DNA of 64,000 bases from Glycomyces amatae (lineage in GTDB: Bacteria; Actinomycetota; Actinomycetes; Mycobacteriales; Micromonosporaceae). The DNA lies in contig NZ_JAJLQZ010000010.1 in the NCBI RefSeq assembly GCF_020991375.1, forward strand, positions 1-64,000, given 5' to 3'. Under the pieces are notes generated by a model. That model worked only from the letters and a program-made list of their open reading frames with translations. It did no database searches and was not told the origin of the DNA. Shown piece after piece: positions 63,248 to 64,000 of the stretch (the first letter of the stretch is position 1; each line of letters opens with the position of its first letter). The position numbers and the translations under genes were made by a program.

Positions 63248-64000
63248 TCAGGGGCCGAGGACCCGGTCCAGGTACGCGTTCGCGAACCGCCGGTCGGGGT
63301 CGGTCTCGTTCCGGACCCTCAGGAAGTCCTCGAAGTGCTTGTACCGCTTCGTCAGCGTCGCGGCGTCCAATGAGTGCATCTTGCCCCAGTGCGGCCGCCC
63401 CTCTGCCGCGTCGAAGACCGCCGCGCAGTCCTTGAAGTACGGTCCGTGGTCGTGCCGGTGGTACTGGTGCACCGCCACATAGGCCGTCCGGCGCCCGTGC
63501 GCCGTCGACAGCCAGATGTCGTCGGCGGCCGCGAAGCGCACCTCCACCGGGAACGAGACGGTGTGCCCCTGCCGCTCCACCATCGACTTGAGCTCGCGCA
63601 GCACCCCCGGCAGCGCCTCGCGCGGCAGCGCGTACTCCATCTCGCGGAAGCGCACCGTCCGCGGCGAGGCGAAGACCCGGTGCGAGCGGTCGGTGTACTC
63701 GCGGGCGCTCCAGACGCGCCCGGCCAGCCGGTTCAGGCCCGGCACCATCCGCGGGAACCGCGCCCCGACCCGGTTGCTCGCCTCGAACAGGGTGTTCTCG
63801 GTGAAGCCCTCGTTCCACCAGTACGACAGGGCGCCCGGCGACCGGCTCGGCTCGGACATCGCGTAGCGGTTGTTCCGCTTCGTCAGCGTCCGCTCGGTGT
63901 GCGGGAACCAGTAGAACTCGAAGTGGTCGTTCTCGGCCACCATCTCGTCGAGGCCCTCCAGGACCGCGTCCAGCCGCTCGGGCCGCTCGACCGCCTTGAG
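63248..64000 (-). CDS. Aldonolactone oxidase-type flavoenzyme (C-terminal part, truncated by window)
   Basis: The last 250 residues of a larger FAD enzyme are visible; the start lies beyond the right edge. VAENDHFEFYWFPHTE, the PREMEYALPREALP-like segment RFREMEYALPREALP, RPHWGKMHSLD and the final FANAYLDRVLG are typical of the D-arabinono-1,4-lactone/L-gulonolactone oxidase C-terminal domain. It oxidises a sugar lactone or alditol with oxygen or another acceptor. It is on the same strand as the repair operon but separated by 123 bp. Confidence 0.88.
   Translation of the reverse strand, partial: LKAVERPERLDAVLEGLDEMVAENDHFEFYWFPHTERTLTKRNNRYAMSEPSRSPGALSYWWNEGFTENTLFEASNRVGARFPRMVPGLNRLAGRVWSAREYTDRSHRVFASPRTVRFREMEYALPREALPGVLRELKSMVERQGHTVSFPVEVRFAAADDIWLSTAHGRRTAYVAVHQYHRHDHGPYFKDCAAVFDAAEGRPHWGKMHSLDAATLTKRYKHFEDFLRVRNETDPDRRFANAYLDRVLGP

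Noticed and set aside
1-64000. CRISPR arrays, tRNA or rRNA genes, insertion sequences
   Set aside because: No spaced identical repeats, cloverleaf sequences, transposase genes or terminal inverted repeats were recognised by eye; a tRNAscan or ISfinder search was not possible.

Overview
The window is from a high-GC actinomycete chromosome. The evidence is the gene order ribF-rpsO-pnp-M16 protease-dapB ... thyX-dapA-rnj-ftsK ... rimO-pgsA-clgR-pspA-pspM, a mycothiol-type isomerase, a SARP regulator, an LppM-like lipoprotein, many GTG/TTG starts and many start codons that sit 6-7 nt after a -10 box (likely leaderless mRNAs). A filamentous actinomycete is plausible, but I cannot name the genus. 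No rRNA, tRNA, CRISPR array, insertion sequence or phage gene was seen. The only clear mobile element is an intein in ftsK.

Layout. 1-13 kb is mixed accessory metabolism and regulation: a quinone reductase-like MDR enzyme, a 1012-aa SARP/NB-ARC/TPR regulator divergent from a DUF1445 hydro-lyase/D-glutamate cyclase-like gene, an HxlR regulator, beta-carbonic anhydrase, pterin carbinolamine dehydratase, a DUF1707-like membrane protein, a PLP aminotransferase divergent from a LysR regulator, a YibE/F membrane protein, a mycothiol-dependent isomerase-like protein and a TenI/ThiE-like protein. 13-18 kb is a beta-glucoside module: a GH1 beta-glucosidase divergent from a sugar ABC transporter (binding lipoprotein and two permeases), with a CebR-type operator between them. 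The transporter ATPase and the LacI-type repressor must be encoded elsewhere.

18-36 kb holds a degenerate phospholipase D-like secreted protein, then the housekeeping core for flavin synthesis, ribosome, RNA decay (PNPase, RNase J), lysine/DAP synthesis and thymidylate synthesis, interrupted by envelope proteins of unknown role. 36-46 kb continues with FtsK, RimO, PgsA, ClgR and the Psp envelope-stress pair. 46-55 kb contains a secreted beta-trefoil protein with an LPQAG tail, citramalate synthase behind a peptide-encoded attenuator, a secreted beta-propeller, a FAH-family hydrolase coupled to gltX, a PadR/HAAS pair and a secreted transglycosylase-like cell-wall protein behind a structured leader.

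55.5-63.1 kb is a minus-strand DNA-end-processing cluster: ribD C-terminal reductase-herA-sbcD-sbcC-(470 bp gap)-nurA. It is the bacterial counterpart of the archaeal HerA-Mre11-Rad50-NurA operon. The window ends inside an aldonolactone oxidase-type flavoenzyme gene.

The points most worth a second look are: an Ala1 class 3-type intein that splits the FtsK Walker A motif; the HerA-SbcD-SbcC-NurA cluster with its unusual HerA P-loop and a palindrome in front of it; the cimA leader peptide/attenuator; the branched leader in front of the transglycosylase-like gene; and the paired folded repeats near 27.6-27.8 kb.
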